A stretch of DNA of 64,000 nt from Lentimicrobiaceae bacterium (GCA_023227965.1 JALOCA010000001.1:62001-126000), one strand, 5' to 3'; numbered from the stretch's first letter, positions 37,456-46,714 are shown. Notes: generated by a model not told the origin, from the sequence alone. Made by a program: numbers and translations.

Positions 37456-37896
37456 ATGCAAACAAAAATTCTAATGCACCTCTACGATATTCAGGGTGAA
37501 GGCTGTCATGTTTTTATACAGGTGGCTGTAAATGGTAAGAATGCAAACATGCTTATTGATACAGGCGCCTCCCGGACAGTTTTTGATAAAAACCGTATTG
37601 AAAAATTTATTCCTTTTCATCGGCTCGAGCTTATCCAACATGATAAACTTTCCATGGGACTCGGAAGTATGCCCCTCGAAAGCGAATTATTCACTATCGA
37701 AAGTCTTGTAATAGATACAATACAAATAGATGATTATATTACTGTTGCTATTAATCTTGCACCTGTCAACGAGTTGTATAACAGCTTGGAAATCCCTGCG
37801 GTGGATGGTGTTATGGGTGGAGATTTGCTTTTGGCATTAAAGGCAAAAATAGATTATGGCAAACAAACGATTACACTTACAAAAAATAAGCTATAA
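37456..37896 (+). CDS. Retropepsin-like aspartic protease domain protein
   Basis: A 146-residue single-domain protein with the pepsin/retropepsin motif MLIDTGASRTVFD (about 33-45), Asp in D-T-G-A being the catalytic residue. A later hydrophobic-hydrophobic-Gly element appears in VDGVMGGDLLLAL. Like retroviral proteases it would need to dimerise. No signal peptide is visible, so it is probably cytoplasmic. The substrate is unknown. The 3' end overlaps the tetR-family stop by 6 bp, convergently. The start could instead be Met7 at 37474. Confidence 0.8.
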   Translation: MQTKILMHLYDIQGEGCHVFIQVAVNGKNANMLIDTGASRTVFDKNRIEKFIPFHRLELIQHDKLSMGLGSMPLESELFTIESLVIDTIQIDDYITVAINLAPVNELYNSLEIPAVDGVMGGDLLLALKAKIDYGKQTITLTKNKL

Positions 37897-38487
37897 TTTA
37901 TTGTTAATAACATCTTCAATTTGCATTGTAGCCATTGTTAACAGCTCTGAGTAATCTAAAGGTTGCATTCGGTTTAAATAAAATAATAACAGTCCTGTAA
38001 TCAGATTTTTAATTTCCATCATTGCCAACTCTGCATTGTTTGAACTAATCTGACCGTTTGCAACAGAAATATTCCACTCCTCGGAGCTTAAACGGTTAGG
38101 GAAGGTATATATCAGTTTATGTGTTTCATACGATTGTCCCAAAGCATTTCTTTTTTCCAAAAAAAACAGCTCAAATATACCAGGATATTGGATAAAATAT
38201 TTAATGTAAGCTATATATATATCTTTAATTTTTTGTCTTCCATGGATTGAATTTTGTGTTTCAGAAATAACAAAATCTTCGCATTCTTTTTGAAAATCGT
38301 TTACGCATTCAAAAATAAGGGCATTGATATCTTTGAAATAATTATACAAAGTGGCATAGGAATACCCGGCTCTGTCGGCAACAGAACGAACACTGACACC
38401 TCTAAGCCCTTCTCCCTTTATAATTTCACGGGTAGCCTCAATAAAATATGAGCGCATTCTTTGCTCCTGAATTTCTTTATTTTTCAT
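37891..38487 (-). CDS. TetR/AcrR-family transcriptional regulator
   Basis: A 198-residue repressor-type protein. The N-terminal helix-turn-helix is clear: GLRGVSVRSVADRAGYSYATLYNYFKD (about 28-54). The remaining helices form the ligand and dimer domain (YFIQYPGIFELFFLEK). It is divergent from the exported protein at 38742 with a 254-bp gap, so it may control that gene or itself. No efflux gene is adjacent. Confidence 0.9.
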   Translation of the reverse strand: MKNKEIQEQRMRSYFIEATREIIKGEGLRGVSVRSVADRAGYSYATLYNYFKDINALIFECVNDFQKECEDFVISETQNSIHGRQKIKDIYIAYIKYFIQYPGIFELFFLEKRNALGQSYETHKLIYTFPNRLSSEEWNISVANGQISSNNAELAMMEIKNLITGLLLFYLNRMQPLDYSELLTMATMQIEDVINNKL

Positions 38488-38741
38488 ATTAACGGTGTTA
38501 ATTTAATTATCGTTGCAAATATAATTAATAATAAGTATGCAATGTTAATACTTGTTTAAAATATTTAAAAATGTTTTTCTCCGGATGCACAGTAAATAAT
38601 AGTTTTTCCCATATAAAAATAAATTTTGATTATTTTTCCCAATGTAAAATGGATGAAAACTTTATCAGAATACATTAATAAATAGAAATTTTTCTTAAAA
38701 ATGATTTATACTATTATATCCTTAGTTTTCGTTGTAATTAA

Positions 38742-39488
38742 ATGTTTTTGAATAGCTGTTTTTTAAAATTTATTTACTGTGTTGTACTTACCGGAGTATG
38801 CTTTTGCGGGTATGCACAGGAAAACAACACAGTGAAGATAGCAGGGCGGACTGTAAGTAAACATACTTTTTTAAATGCTTCCGGAGTTAAGGTACAGAAT
38901 ATCCGGACATATCAAACAGTAATTTCTGATGCAAACGGACGTTTTTATCTCAAAGTAAAACTGGGGGATACGTTGTTGTTCAATGCTAGCTCTTATTTTC
39001 CTAACACCATAACACTTACTGAAATCAGTACCGACACACTCAACCCTGTAATATTTTATCTTAGTCCAAGATACATTAAATTAGAAACAGTTGAGATTAT
39101 AGCAAACAAAACCCCAAGTCATACGTATGCTAATTCTGATAATGTAAAGCCTGCTACAATTATGAGCCCGGTATCCTTCATTTATGAAAAACTAAGTCGT
39201 GGGTACAAGGCATATGAGAAACTGGAGGAACAGAAGAATAAAGATAGTGCGAAGGAGTATCTCAGATGGAGGCTGAGCGGACAGCAGATATTTTCAATTA
39301 TTCACTTAAAAAATAAAGAGTTGGATACGTTTACCGACTTTTGTGCTTTTGATGAAAATTTTATCCGTAGATCAAGCGACTATGATTTTATTGTTGCAGT
39401 TAAAGCAAAGTACAAAGATTATCTGCTGACTAAAATTGGTGAAAATGCTATTATTAATTTTGATAGCATCCCGATAGGTGTTAAATAA
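38742..39488 (+). CDS. Exported carboxypeptidase-regulatory-like domain protein
   Basis: A 248-residue protein with a signal peptide (FIYCVVLTGVCFCGYAQ) and an N-terminal CarboxypepD_reg-like beta-sandwich (about 30-110): KIAGRTVSKHTFLNASGVKV, then VISDANGRFYLKVKLGD. This domain also forms the N-terminal extension of TonB-dependent receptors. The C-terminal half is helical and charged (YKAYEKLEEQKNKDSAKEYL). Function is unknown; Bacteroidota have many such proteins. It overlaps the convergent transporter gene by 8 bp. Confidence 0.72.
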   Translation: MFLNSCFLKFIYCVVLTGVCFCGYAQENNTVKIAGRTVSKHTFLNASGVKVQNIRTYQTVISDANGRFYLKVKLGDTLLFNASSYFPNTITLTEISTDTLNPVIFYLSPRYIKLETVEIIANKTPSHTYANSDNVKPATIMSPVSFIYEKLSRGYKAYEKLEEQKNKDSAKEYLRWRLSGQQIFSIIHLKNKELDTFTDFCAFDENFIRRSSDYDFIVAVKAKYKDYLLTKIGENAIINFDSIPIGVK

Positions 39489-40785
39489 AAATCAACCAAA
39501 CCAAGATAAAAACCGGTAATAAAATAACAAGCGAGAACCTGAAAATGTAACTAAAAAAGCCTGGCATTCTTATTTGGCTCGCTTCCGCAATGGATTTTAT
39601 CATAAAATTGGGACCGTTTCCGATGTAAGTCATGCTTCCGAAAAGCACTGCAGCAAGTGAAATTGCTTTTAAAAGGCTGGAAGGTATTCCGGCTATTTTA
39701 TCAGTATAGGCTAAGAATATACCTGATTGTTCGTTCATTCCCAGCGCAAGGGAATGAAATGTAACAGCAGTGGGAGTATTATCAAGAAAACTGCTGAGAA
39801 GCCCGGTTAAGAAATAAAACTGAGCTGGACTTTTAATACCCAAATTTGTTGCATTACTTTCGAGATAAAGAATACAAGGTGTCATTGTAATAAAAATTCC
39901 CAGGAAAATATATGCAATTTCTTTTACAGGTTCCCACGAAAAACCATTGTCCTGAAAATATTTTTTTGGAGTGTATTTCAAAGAAAAAAACATTAATAAC
40001 AATAGCAAAATTTCTCTTGAAAACTTTAAATATTCATACCGTTTAAAAACAGGAAACGTGTTGGCATTCACTATTGCTATGGTAAGAATAACAGCAGCAA
40101 GCACGATAAAATTCTTTGATCCTTTGATTTTGATTGGAACAAAAATACTTTTGTCTTTTTTAATATTTACCGGAGATTCTTTTCTATAGAAATAAAAATC
40201 AAACATATAGTATATCACTATCAATAAACTGTTTATAAACAACCATTCCGGGAACAGTTGAAAAAACCATGTAAATGGTGCCCCTTTAAGGTACATTATA
40301 AAAAGAGGCGGATCCCCTATGGGAGTTAGTAAACCTCCACAATTGGCTACAATAGCGATGAAAAACAGTAAAGTATGTGATTTGAACTGTCTTTCACTAT
40401 TAGTTTGAATAAGCGGTCGTACCAATAACATAGATGCTCCTGTTGTACCAATAACCGATGCCAGAATAGCTCCTGTTCCCAAAAAAATGGAATTTGTTGC
40501 AGGCGTAGCTTCAATATCTCCACCAATATTAATTCCTCCTGTAATTACATACAGGGTAGATAATAAAATAATAAAAGGAAGGTAATCGAACAAAATAACA
40601 TGTTCAAGTTGGTTTATATTTCCCTGTGCAATAAGAAAATACATTACAGGCATTCCTAAGAGCAGGGAAATTAGGAGCTTATTAGAATTTTTATCCCACC
40701 ATTTGTGATAAAGCATTGGTCCGGTGGCAATAATGCCAAGTATAAGGAAAAAAGGAAGTATTTCGTAAAAAGGTATTGGTGTCAT
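39481..40785 (-). CDS. CitMHS/NhaD-type ion transporter, putative sodium:proton antiporter
   Basis: A 434-residue polytopic inner-membrane protein of the ion-transporter superfamily (ArsB/NhaD/CitMHS). About 11-12 hydrophobic segments can be counted. Re-entrant-type motifs include ATPATNSIFLGTGAILAS, NCGGLLTPIGDPPLFIMY (about 147-164) and LLSSFLDNTPTAVTFHSLAL (about 332-351), the last two being the internally repeated (G)DPP and DN/NTP elements. Sodium/proton exchange is the usual annotation, but dicarboxylate transport cannot be excluded. It is separated from tonB by a terminator. Confidence 0.82.
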   Translation of the reverse strand: MTPIPFYEILPFFLILGIIATGPMLYHKWWDKNSNKLLISLLLGMPVMYFLIAQGNINQLEHVILFDYLPFIILLSTLYVITGGINIGGDIEATPATNSIFLGTGAILASVIGTTGASMLLVRPLIQTNSERQFKSHTLLFFIAIVANCGGLLTPIGDPPLFIMYLKGAPFTWFFQLFPEWLFINSLLIVIYYMFDFYFYRKESPVNIKKDKSIFVPIKIKGSKNFIVLAAVILTIAIVNANTFPVFKRYEYLKFSREILLLLLMFFSLKYTPKKYFQDNGFSWEPVKEIAYIFLGIFITMTPCILYLESNATNLGIKSPAQFYFLTGLLSSFLDNTPTAVTFHSLALGMNEQSGIFLAYTDKIAGIPSSLLKAISLAAVLFGSMTYIGNGPNFMIKSIAEASQIRMPGFFSYIFRFSLVILLPVFILVWLIFI

Positions 40786-40809
40786 ATTAAAAATAATTGT
40801 AAAAATAAA

Positions 40810-40835
40810 AAAACCCGGATAATTTTCCGGGTTTT
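40810..40835 (-). terminator. Intrinsic terminator of the exbB-exbD-exbD-tonB operon
   Basis: Stem AAAACCCGG (40810-40818) with CCGGGTTTT (40827-40835), 8-nt loop. Read on the minus strand it is followed by a T-run (TTTTTTTATTTTT), 23 bp after the tonB stop. Confidence 0.85.
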
Positions 40836-40857
40836 GTATAAATCAATTAATATAGGA

Positions 40858-41637
40858 TTAACCTTGTAAGATAAACTTAATAGGCATATTGAACTGCACG
40901 CGTACAGGGCGACCTCTTTGCTTACCCGGAGTCCATTTTGGCATGGCTTTAACAACGCGAATAGCTTCTTCATCGCAGCCTCCACCAATTCCGCGGAGTA
41001 CCCGGACGTCGCTCACCGAACCATCCACTTCCACTACAAACGTAACAAAAACAGTACCTTGTATACCAGCTTCTTTTGCTACCTGGGGATAAGTAATGTT
41101 TTGTTGCAGGAATTTAATGCGGGATTCGTCACCACCGGGGAAACCAGGAGATTCTTCTACAACGGTGAAAATCTCTGCAGGAGGAGCCTGTTCGATGATT
41201 TCTTCTTTGTTAGTTTCTTCTACTACGATATCCTCTGTTATTGCTTCGTTTACGGTTTGTGTGTTCAACTCATCCTGAATCATAAGACCACCTTCTTCCA
41301 CATCTTCTTCTACGACAATAGGAGCAGTAAATTTAACTTTCTGTTCCAATGCTTCGGGAGGAGGAGGAGGAGGGGGTGGGGGAGGAGCATCTTCGTTTTT
41401 TACCATTTCCATCATTTCTGCTGCTACAGTCTTATCTTCAATGATCCTTGATTTTCTGTTCATATAACCGGCAATCAAGGGAATTCCCACTGCTAATAAG
41501 AGAATGGTAATGGCAATTGCTTGCGAAATATTAATATGTTTAGGATAAATTTTTCGAAGCATATATGCTCCGTATTCTTTGTTTTTATTAGCAAAAACAA
41601 TTTCATCCAAACTTTCGACACGCTCTTTTTTACTCAT
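40858..41637 (-). CDS. tonB: TonB energy-transducing protein
   Basis: A 259-residue TonB that would transmit the ExbB/ExbD motor force to outer-membrane receptors. A short cytoplasmic part ends in a transmembrane anchor (AIAITILLLAVGIPLIAGY, about 39-57). A periplasmic linker with ten consecutive prolines follows (about 85-94), then an acidic stretch. The C-terminal TonB domain (about 165-259) contains YPQVAKEAGIQGTVFVTFVV and WTPGKQRGRPVRVQFNMPI. The Pro run is encoded by GGAGGAGG-type repeats prone to slippage. Last gene of the motor operon. Confidence 0.93.
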   Translation of the reverse strand: MSKKERVESLDEIVFANKNKEYGAYMLRKIYPKHINISQAIAITILLLAVGIPLIAGYMNRKSRIIEDKTVAAEMMEMVKNEDAPPPPPPPPPPEALEQKVKFTAPIVVEEDVEEGGLMIQDELNTQTVNEAITEDIVVEETNKEEIIEQAPPAEIFTVVEESPGFPGGDESRIKFLQQNITYPQVAKEAGIQGTVFVTFVVEVDGSVSDVRVLRGIGGGCDEEAIRVVKAMPKWTPGKQRGRPVRVQFNMPIKFILQG

Positions 41638-41662
41638 AACACTTAAAATTTTAGATTATTAA

Positions 41663-42304
41663 TTATTTTGGAGCGTTTTTAATCATTTCCAATTCTGTTG
41701 GAGAGATATCAACGATGGCATAGCTTGCAATGGTTGCAATAGCCATTTCGTCAATGATGTCAACGATGTTTTCATATTTAGCTTTATCGTCGGCTTTGAT
41801 CAGTACAATAGGTCCTGCTTTATCTGCTCTTTTAAGCTCTTTTATTTGCCCATTTGCGGTAGAATCAGCCATAAGAAGTTTTCCTTCAACACGTTTCTGG
41901 CGGAGATCGTAGATTTTAGTAAATAAATCTTTGTTACGTTCCAACAAAATTTTACGAATGCCATCTTTACTGTAATCGGTTGCATTTAAGGCTGGTAAGG
42001 GAGGCTTTTTGGGGTCAGCCATACCGTTATACCAATAGATTTTTTTATCACCTGATATTAAAATATTAAGGGTACGTTCGGCAGAGATTTTAGGAGCTGT
42101 TTTGGGTTCGTTAGTTTCAGATTTCTCAGGCATGGTAATTTCCATTACCTTTGCCTTGCTGAAAGCTGTAGTCAACATAAAGAAGGTAATAAGCAAACAC
42201 ATAAGGTCCACCATCGGCGTCATATCAATATGGGTCGAATGTTTTTTTGCTCTGCGTTTGCCACTTTTTTTGTGGCTACTTTCTTCTTGAATTATTTCAG
42301 CCAT
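41663..42304 (-). CDS. exbD: ExbD-family biopolymer transport protein (second copy)
   Basis: A 213-residue ExbD/TolR protein. One N-terminal transmembrane helix carries the essential aspartate in HIDMTPMVDLMCLLITFFML (Asp about residue 33). The periplasmic domain is longer than in Escherichia coli ExbD (about 141 residues), with an insertion around KIYDLRQKRVEGKLLMADST, and ends in IVLIKADDKAKYENIVDIID. It forms with ExbB the proton channel that powers TonB. It sits 33 bp after the other exbD and 25 bp before tonB. Confidence 0.9.
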   Translation of the reverse strand: MAEIIQEESSHKKSGKRRAKKHSTHIDMTPMVDLMCLLITFFMLTTAFSKAKVMEITMPEKSETNEPKTAPKISAERTLNILISGDKKIYWYNGMADPKKPPLPALNATDYSKDGIRKILLERNKDLFTKIYDLRQKRVEGKLLMADSTANGQIKELKRADKAGPIVLIKADDKAKYENIVDIIDEMAIATIASYAIVDISPTELEMIKNAPK

Positions 42305-42337
42305 ATTTTTTTCTCCGTGTTATTGGTTATAAAATAC

Positions 42338-42970
42338 TTATTTTATGTCTTCTGGTTTAGCTTCTTCTTTCTGTAAATTAGTTACCAGATTGAATCTATT
42401 AACTTTGTTTTCCTGCAACATATCCATAACCTTTTTCACTTTGATGTAATCTGTCTTTGCATCGGCTTTTATAGCCACTTCAGAGTTAAGATTTACGATA
42501 CGTGCAAAGCGAATCCACATAAGTAATTGGTTATCGGTAGAATCATAAGGAATTCCTGTTTGGAATTCTTCTCGTTTCTTTGAGTCTTTGGTATGTAGCC
42601 AAGTTTTAATGAACTTTATGGGCATACCGAATGAGGAATACTTTGCAAAAGTTCCAATTTCTTCTTTGGTAAATTTAATTTGGTAATACTCACCTATTTT
42701 CTGTATAAGATCCGCACGGTATTTTGTTGTGGTATCTTTTCCATTGTCGAAATTGAAAAACACTTTACCTTCTTTGTCGACGAGTAAGGTCATTATATTA
42801 TTATCAGGTGCTTGTTTTTCGGAAATCGAGGAGGGGCTGTCAACTGTAGCAGCTTCCTGTGGACGAAAAGATGCGGTAAGCATAAAGAAAGTTAAAAGCA
42901 ACGAAAACAAGTCCACCAATGGCGTCATGTCAATGTGTGGAGACTTTGTTGGCAGCTTAATTTTTGGCAT
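42338..42970 (-). CDS. exbD: ExbD-family biopolymer transport protein (first copy)
   Basis: A 210-residue ExbD/TolR homologue, clearly diverged from the copy downstream. The transmembrane helix is HIDMTPLVDLFSLLLTFFML with the proton-carrying Asp at about residue 19. The periplasmic region has a central insertion (YYQIKFTKEEIGTFAKYSS) and ends with EVAIKADAKTDYIKVKKVMD. The helix N-terminus is shorter than in the second copy. Two different ExbD proteins with one ExbB suggest a heteromeric stator or alternate partners. Confidence 0.9.
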   Translation of the reverse strand: MPKIKLPTKSPHIDMTPLVDLFSLLLTFFMLTASFRPQEAATVDSPSSISEKQAPDNNIMTLLVDKEGKVFFNFDNGKDTTTKYRADLIQKIGEYYQIKFTKEEIGTFAKYSSFGMPIKFIKTWLHTKDSKKREEFQTGIPYDSTDNQLLMWIRFARIVNLNSEVAIKADAKTDYIKVKKVMDMLQENKVNRFNLVTNLQKEEAKPEDIK

Positions 42971-43034
42971 AGTTACTATTTTTTATTTTCAAATACGGTA
43001 CATGAAATAGTGTTGTATTCGAAAAGTTAAATAC

Positions 43035-43856
43035 TTAGCGTTTAATTTGAGAGGAAAAGGTCTGGAGTAAGCTAAAATTGGCTTCATCCATTTTGAAAGT
43101 CAGGCTATCAATCTTTGTTGAAAAGAAATTGTAAAGAACAATAGCTAATGTTGAGCCACTAATACCAAATGCTGTGTTGATAAGAGCTTCTGAAATACCG
43201 GTTGCCAATTGAAGAGCATCGGGGGATCCTGCCTGTGCAAGAGCGGCAAATGCACGAATCATACCTAATACTGTACCGATAAGACCGATAAGTACTGATA
43301 TGGAGGCAATTGTTGAAAGAATAACGAGGTTGCGCGACAGCATGGGAAGTTCGAGAGCAGTAGCTTCTTCCAACTCTTTCTGCATTGCTAATGTTTTTTG
43401 TTCTTTTTCCAATTTTTCATCGTCTCTCAGTTCAGTATATTTTACTAAGCCAGATTTCATGATGTTAGCTAATGAACCTTGTTGTTTATCGCAGGCACTG
43501 ATGGCTTCATTAATTTTATTTGCAGAAAGTAAGCTCTGAATGTTTTTTACAAACAGATTGATTTTACCTTTTCCTTTGGCTTTGGAAATGGTAATTGCTC
43601 TTTCAATAGAGAAAGTGATGAGGACAAGAAGTAAAGACATTAATAAAGGAACGATAAAACCTCCTTTATAAATTGTAGCTAAATAATTTCCTGGCAGTGG
43701 CGTCCCTTTTGGATTTCCTCCTTCAAAGTTTACAGGATTTCCCATTACATAGATGAAAATCAGCACAGAAACAATTAATGCTATTAAAATAGTACCAACT
43801 GCAAATGCGGAACGCAATGTGTCTTTCAGGGATTGTGATTGACTGTTTTTGCTCAT
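43035..43856 (-). CDS. exbB: ExbB/TolQ/MotA-family proton channel protein
   Basis: A 273-residue inner-membrane protein with three transmembrane helices expected for the family: about 16-38, 65-83 (FIVPLLMSLLLVLITFSI) and a C-terminal pair region (ILSTIASISVLIGLIGTVLG and GISEALINTAFGISGSTLAI). The motif LIGTVLGMIRAF is the MotA/TolQ/ExbB signature. The long cytoplasmic loop is between the second and third helices. It heads the motor operon and has a well-formed promoter at 43913-43942. Confidence 0.92.
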   Translation of the reverse strand: MSKNSQSQSLKDTLRSAFAVGTILIALIVSVLIFIYVMGNPVNFEGGNPKGTPLPGNYLATIYKGGFIVPLLMSLLLVLITFSIERAITISKAKGKGKINLFVKNIQSLLSANKINEAISACDKQQGSLANIMKSGLVKYTELRDDEKLEKEQKTLAMQKELEEATALELPMLSRNLVILSTIASISVLIGLIGTVLGMIRAFAALAQAGSPDALQLATGISEALINTAFGISGSTLAIVLYNFFSTKIDSLTFKMDEANFSLLQTFSSQIKR

Positions 43857-43912
43857 TTTTTTAGGATTTTAAGTTTATTTACTTGATTTTGCTGTTATTA
43901 ATAATTGGTTGG

Positions 43913-43942
43913 CAAAAGTAATAATTATTTATTTACTACAAA
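43913..43942 (-). promoter_or_regulatory. Promoter of the exbB-exbD-exbD-tonB operon
   Basis: On the minus strand TTTG (43942-43939) and TACTTTTG (43920-43913) are separated by 18 bp, which fits the Bacteroidota -33/-7 consensus TTTG-N17-23-TAnnTTTG. The predicted start is about 50 bp before the exbB ATG. Confidence 0.6.
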
Positions 43943-44017
43943 AGCCTCATTTTAAAAAAATAACATGCTTTAAAAAATTAATTGGTTTATATTGTTATAA
44001 TTAATTCGAAATCAATG

Positions 44018-45730
44018 CTATTTAACAACTTTTTTCATTGCTTCAAGTATTGTTTTGGCTTTTTCGTCGGTTGGTACTATGGCTAAAGCTTTTTCGCAAT
44101 ACTGAATTGAATTTAACGCATCAACCGTACTTTTGCTATCGTTATACTGAACAAAATAATAATAACTAAGGTAGGAATAAGCTTCAAAAATATCTTTTGA
44201 ATATTTAGCCGAATCTGCAATGGCTTTTTGAATAAAAATTTCATATACCGGCTTGGCGAGTCCACGTGTGGCATCCTGATCAATTTTTGATTTTGTACGG
44301 GCATGCCACAGGTAAGCCTGAACATAGTCGGGTTGCAAGGAAATCAATGATGCAAAATTAGTATCAGCAAAGTTCCAGTTTTGAAGGTTATAATATACTT
44401 TGCCAAGGTTATAGTAGTCGCCGGGTGTAGCTTTTCCAAGTGTTTTCAGCAGTTCATAATATTTTGCTCCTTCATCATATTTTTTAAGCTTGCTGTAACT
44501 TAATGCAATTTCTGAAAGAAGTTCTGTTCTGGTGGTGTCCATTTGATAAGCCTTGTACAATTTTTCGACGGCAAGGGAGTCGTTTTTAGTTTTCGACAAT
44601 AATCGTCCGTAATAAACATAATCGTCAGCTCTTACTTTTTCTGGTTTGGTTTTTTGGATGAATTTTTCAATATATTTTAATCCATCGTCGTATTGTTTGG
44701 TCTCAAAATAGGAATAAGCCAGTCCTCTGTACAAGTCAATGCGGGAAGAATCTACCGAAAGAATTTCTTGAATGGTTGCAATTACTTCTTTATATTTTTT
44801 TGCGTTGATGAGCGCTGATGCATACCTGATTTTTGCAGAAATATTACCAGCTGAAAGTTCAAGAAATTTATCATAATTTTTAATTGCATTATCGTATTGA
44901 CGGGCAAGGGTATATATATTTCCTAGTTCGCGGTAAGCAGGTGCGAAGGTGGAGTCTGTTTTTATTGCATCTTTGTAATATTCTAAGGCATCAGTGTAAT
45001 TTTTTGCCCGTAACCATAATTGTCCGATACGTAGTTTTGCTTTTGGTGAAGAAGGATCAAGCTCTTGTGCTTTTTTGTAGTTGGATATTGCATTGGATCC
45101 GTCGTTATTTTCCATATAGTAGTCTCCAATAATAATATACAATTCTGGAACTTTCACCTTATCAACTCCAGGCTTTTTGGGGTCTTGTAACAATGTTTGT
45201 GCTTGCCCGAGCAGTTTATATGCCTCGGGGAAGTCCTTTTTGGGTGCCTTGATGTAAGCTTCAGCAATATTATAAAGAATAAGAACCTGGCGATCGAGGT
45301 CCATCACTACATTTTTATTGGCTTTGCTGGGAAGAAAGGATTTGGCTTTACTAAAATAGGATTTTGCATTTGCAGTATCACCGCTGTAAAGTGCTAATTT
45401 ACCTAAGCCTATGTAATTCAATGGGTTATTTGGATCAACGTCTATACCTTTTTTGAAAAGAAGCATAGCAGGTTCCGATACATCACTAAGAACAGTTCCT
45501 TCGGCATCAGTAAAATACATTTTGAGGTAATTTCCACCATAATAATAGTATATATCACCATTGTTAGGTGTTTTTTCCAAAAGTAATTTGTATCCTTTTT
45601 CAGCAGATTCAAATTGTTCACTTTCTGTTAGCTTAATTACATAGCTTAAATCCTGAGCATGAACTTTTAAAACTAAAGAACAACATGTGATAATGAAAAA
45701 TAAAACCGATTTTTTAACTGTTGAATACAT
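44018..45730 (-). CDS. Exported TPR-repeat protein
   Basis: A 570-residue protein with a signal peptide (LFFIITCCSLVLKVHAQ) followed by about 12 tetratricopeptide repeats over the whole length, for example LGNIYTLARQYDNAIKNYDKFLELS and IGQLWLRAKNYTDALEYYKDAI. It should lie in the periplasm as a scaffold. It is located between the PstS-like gene and the ExbB operon; this TPR-PstS-TonB neighbourhood suggests a role in assembling or tuning the TonB system, which is inference. Confidence 0.85.
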   Translation of the reverse strand: MYSTVKKSVLFFIITCCSLVLKVHAQDLSYVIKLTESEQFESAEKGYKLLLEKTPNNGDIYYYYGGNYLKMYFTDAEGTVLSDVSEPAMLLFKKGIDVDPNNPLNYIGLGKLALYSGDTANAKSYFSKAKSFLPSKANKNVVMDLDRQVLILYNIAEAYIKAPKKDFPEAYKLLGQAQTLLQDPKKPGVDKVKVPELYIIIGDYYMENNDGSNAISNYKKAQELDPSSPKAKLRIGQLWLRAKNYTDALEYYKDAIKTDSTFAPAYRELGNIYTLARQYDNAIKNYDKFLELSAGNISAKIRYASALINAKKYKEVIATIQEILSVDSSRIDLYRGLAYSYFETKQYDDGLKYIEKFIQKTKPEKVRADDYVYYGRLLSKTKNDSLAVEKLYKAYQMDTTRTELLSEIALSYSKLKKYDEGAKYYELLKTLGKATPGDYYNLGKVYYNLQNWNFADTNFASLISLQPDYVQAYLWHARTKSKIDQDATRGLAKPVYEIFIQKAIADSAKYSKDIFEAYSYLSYYYFVQYNDSKSTVDALNSIQYCEKALAIVPTDEKAKTILEAMKKVVK

Positions 45731-45775
45731 AGATGGGCAGATAATTAAATATTTATTTTTGAAATTTATTAAACT

Positions 45776-46714
45776 TTATTTTTTTATTTGTACCAATCGA
45801 ATGGGCATGGTAGCAGGCACTAATCCTGATTTAAGTACAATGCGTTGTCCCTGGTCCCCAGCAATGAATTGTATGAAACCAGACCCCAGTCCAACAAAAG
45901 TTTCACGGGAAATTGCATACATAGAACGAATAAAAGGATATGTGCCTTCCGCAATATAGCCCTGATAAGGTTTGCGAAACTCTCCTGAACCTTCAGTATC
46001 ACCGGGTTGTCCAATAGACGCAATACTGATTTTTTTTAGAAATGTGGCACTTAGGGTATCATCACGGTCGCTAATCCAGTTAACACTGATTATGCCAATA
46101 GCATTTTTGTTTTTTTCTACATAGTTGATTACTTCTTCGTTCGAATTTACTGCGTAGCAATAATCAGGGAAGCTTTCTTTTATACCAAATTTTTCACGAA
46201 TAAAGCGGGGATTACCTGATGAATTGTTGTCGAAAACAACTTTTATATTACTAAGTGACGAATTTTTGTCTATTTGTTTCCAAGAATTAATATTTCCATT
46301 AAAAACTGATTGCAACTGGTCGTATCGTAATAAAGTATCCTTGTTTTCTTTATTTAGGATAAATGCAAGGGCATCATATGCAATCCGAGTGGTACGGGGA
46401 ATAATTTTTACCTGGTTAAGCATTTTTTTCTGCTCATTACTTAATTCTCTGTTCACGATCATCAGCCGGATTGAATCTTTCATAAATAAATCGTAAGCAT
46501 CCACTTCTGTAGTATATTTTGCCGTTATTGATGAATAGGGGTATATTTTCTGAAAGGTATAGATTTGTGTATCTATAAGCAGTTGATACGATTCGTCAAC
46601 GGCAATTTTGATTGTACCCCGAGTGGTTGTTTCATCAGGAGTCTTCACTTTTCCGGTGTTGCACCCCAAAAGTAAAACCATGCTTAACAATATTACAATC
46701 AGACTTTTAAACAT
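45776..46714 (-). CDS. PstS-like substrate-binding lipoprotein
   Basis: A 312-residue lipoprotein (Cys18 in VLLLGCNTG) of the phosphate-binding-protein-like fold. FDNNSSGNPRFIREKFGI (about 160-177) matches the SGxxxFIxxxF-type loop near the ligand site, and the end carries GFIQFIAGDQGQRIVLKSGLVP typical of PstS relatives. No pstC/A/B genes are nearby. The gene sits with a TPR protein and upstream of the ExbB/ExbD/TonB operon, so it may serve a different role from ABC import of phosphate. Confidence 0.85.
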   Translation of the reverse strand: MFKSLIVILLSMVLLLGCNTGKVKTPDETTTRGTIKIAVDESYQLLIDTQIYTFQKIYPYSSITAKYTTEVDAYDLFMKDSIRLMIVNRELSNEQKKMLNQVKIIPRTTRIAYDALAFILNKENKDTLLRYDQLQSVFNGNINSWKQIDKNSSLSNIKVVFDNNSSGNPRFIREKFGIKESFPDYCYAVNSNEEVINYVEKNKNAIGIISVNWISDRDDTLSATFLKKISIASIGQPGDTEGSGEFRKPYQGYIAEGTYPFIRSMYAISRETFVGLGSGFIQFIAGDQGQRIVLKSGLVPATMPIRLVQIKK

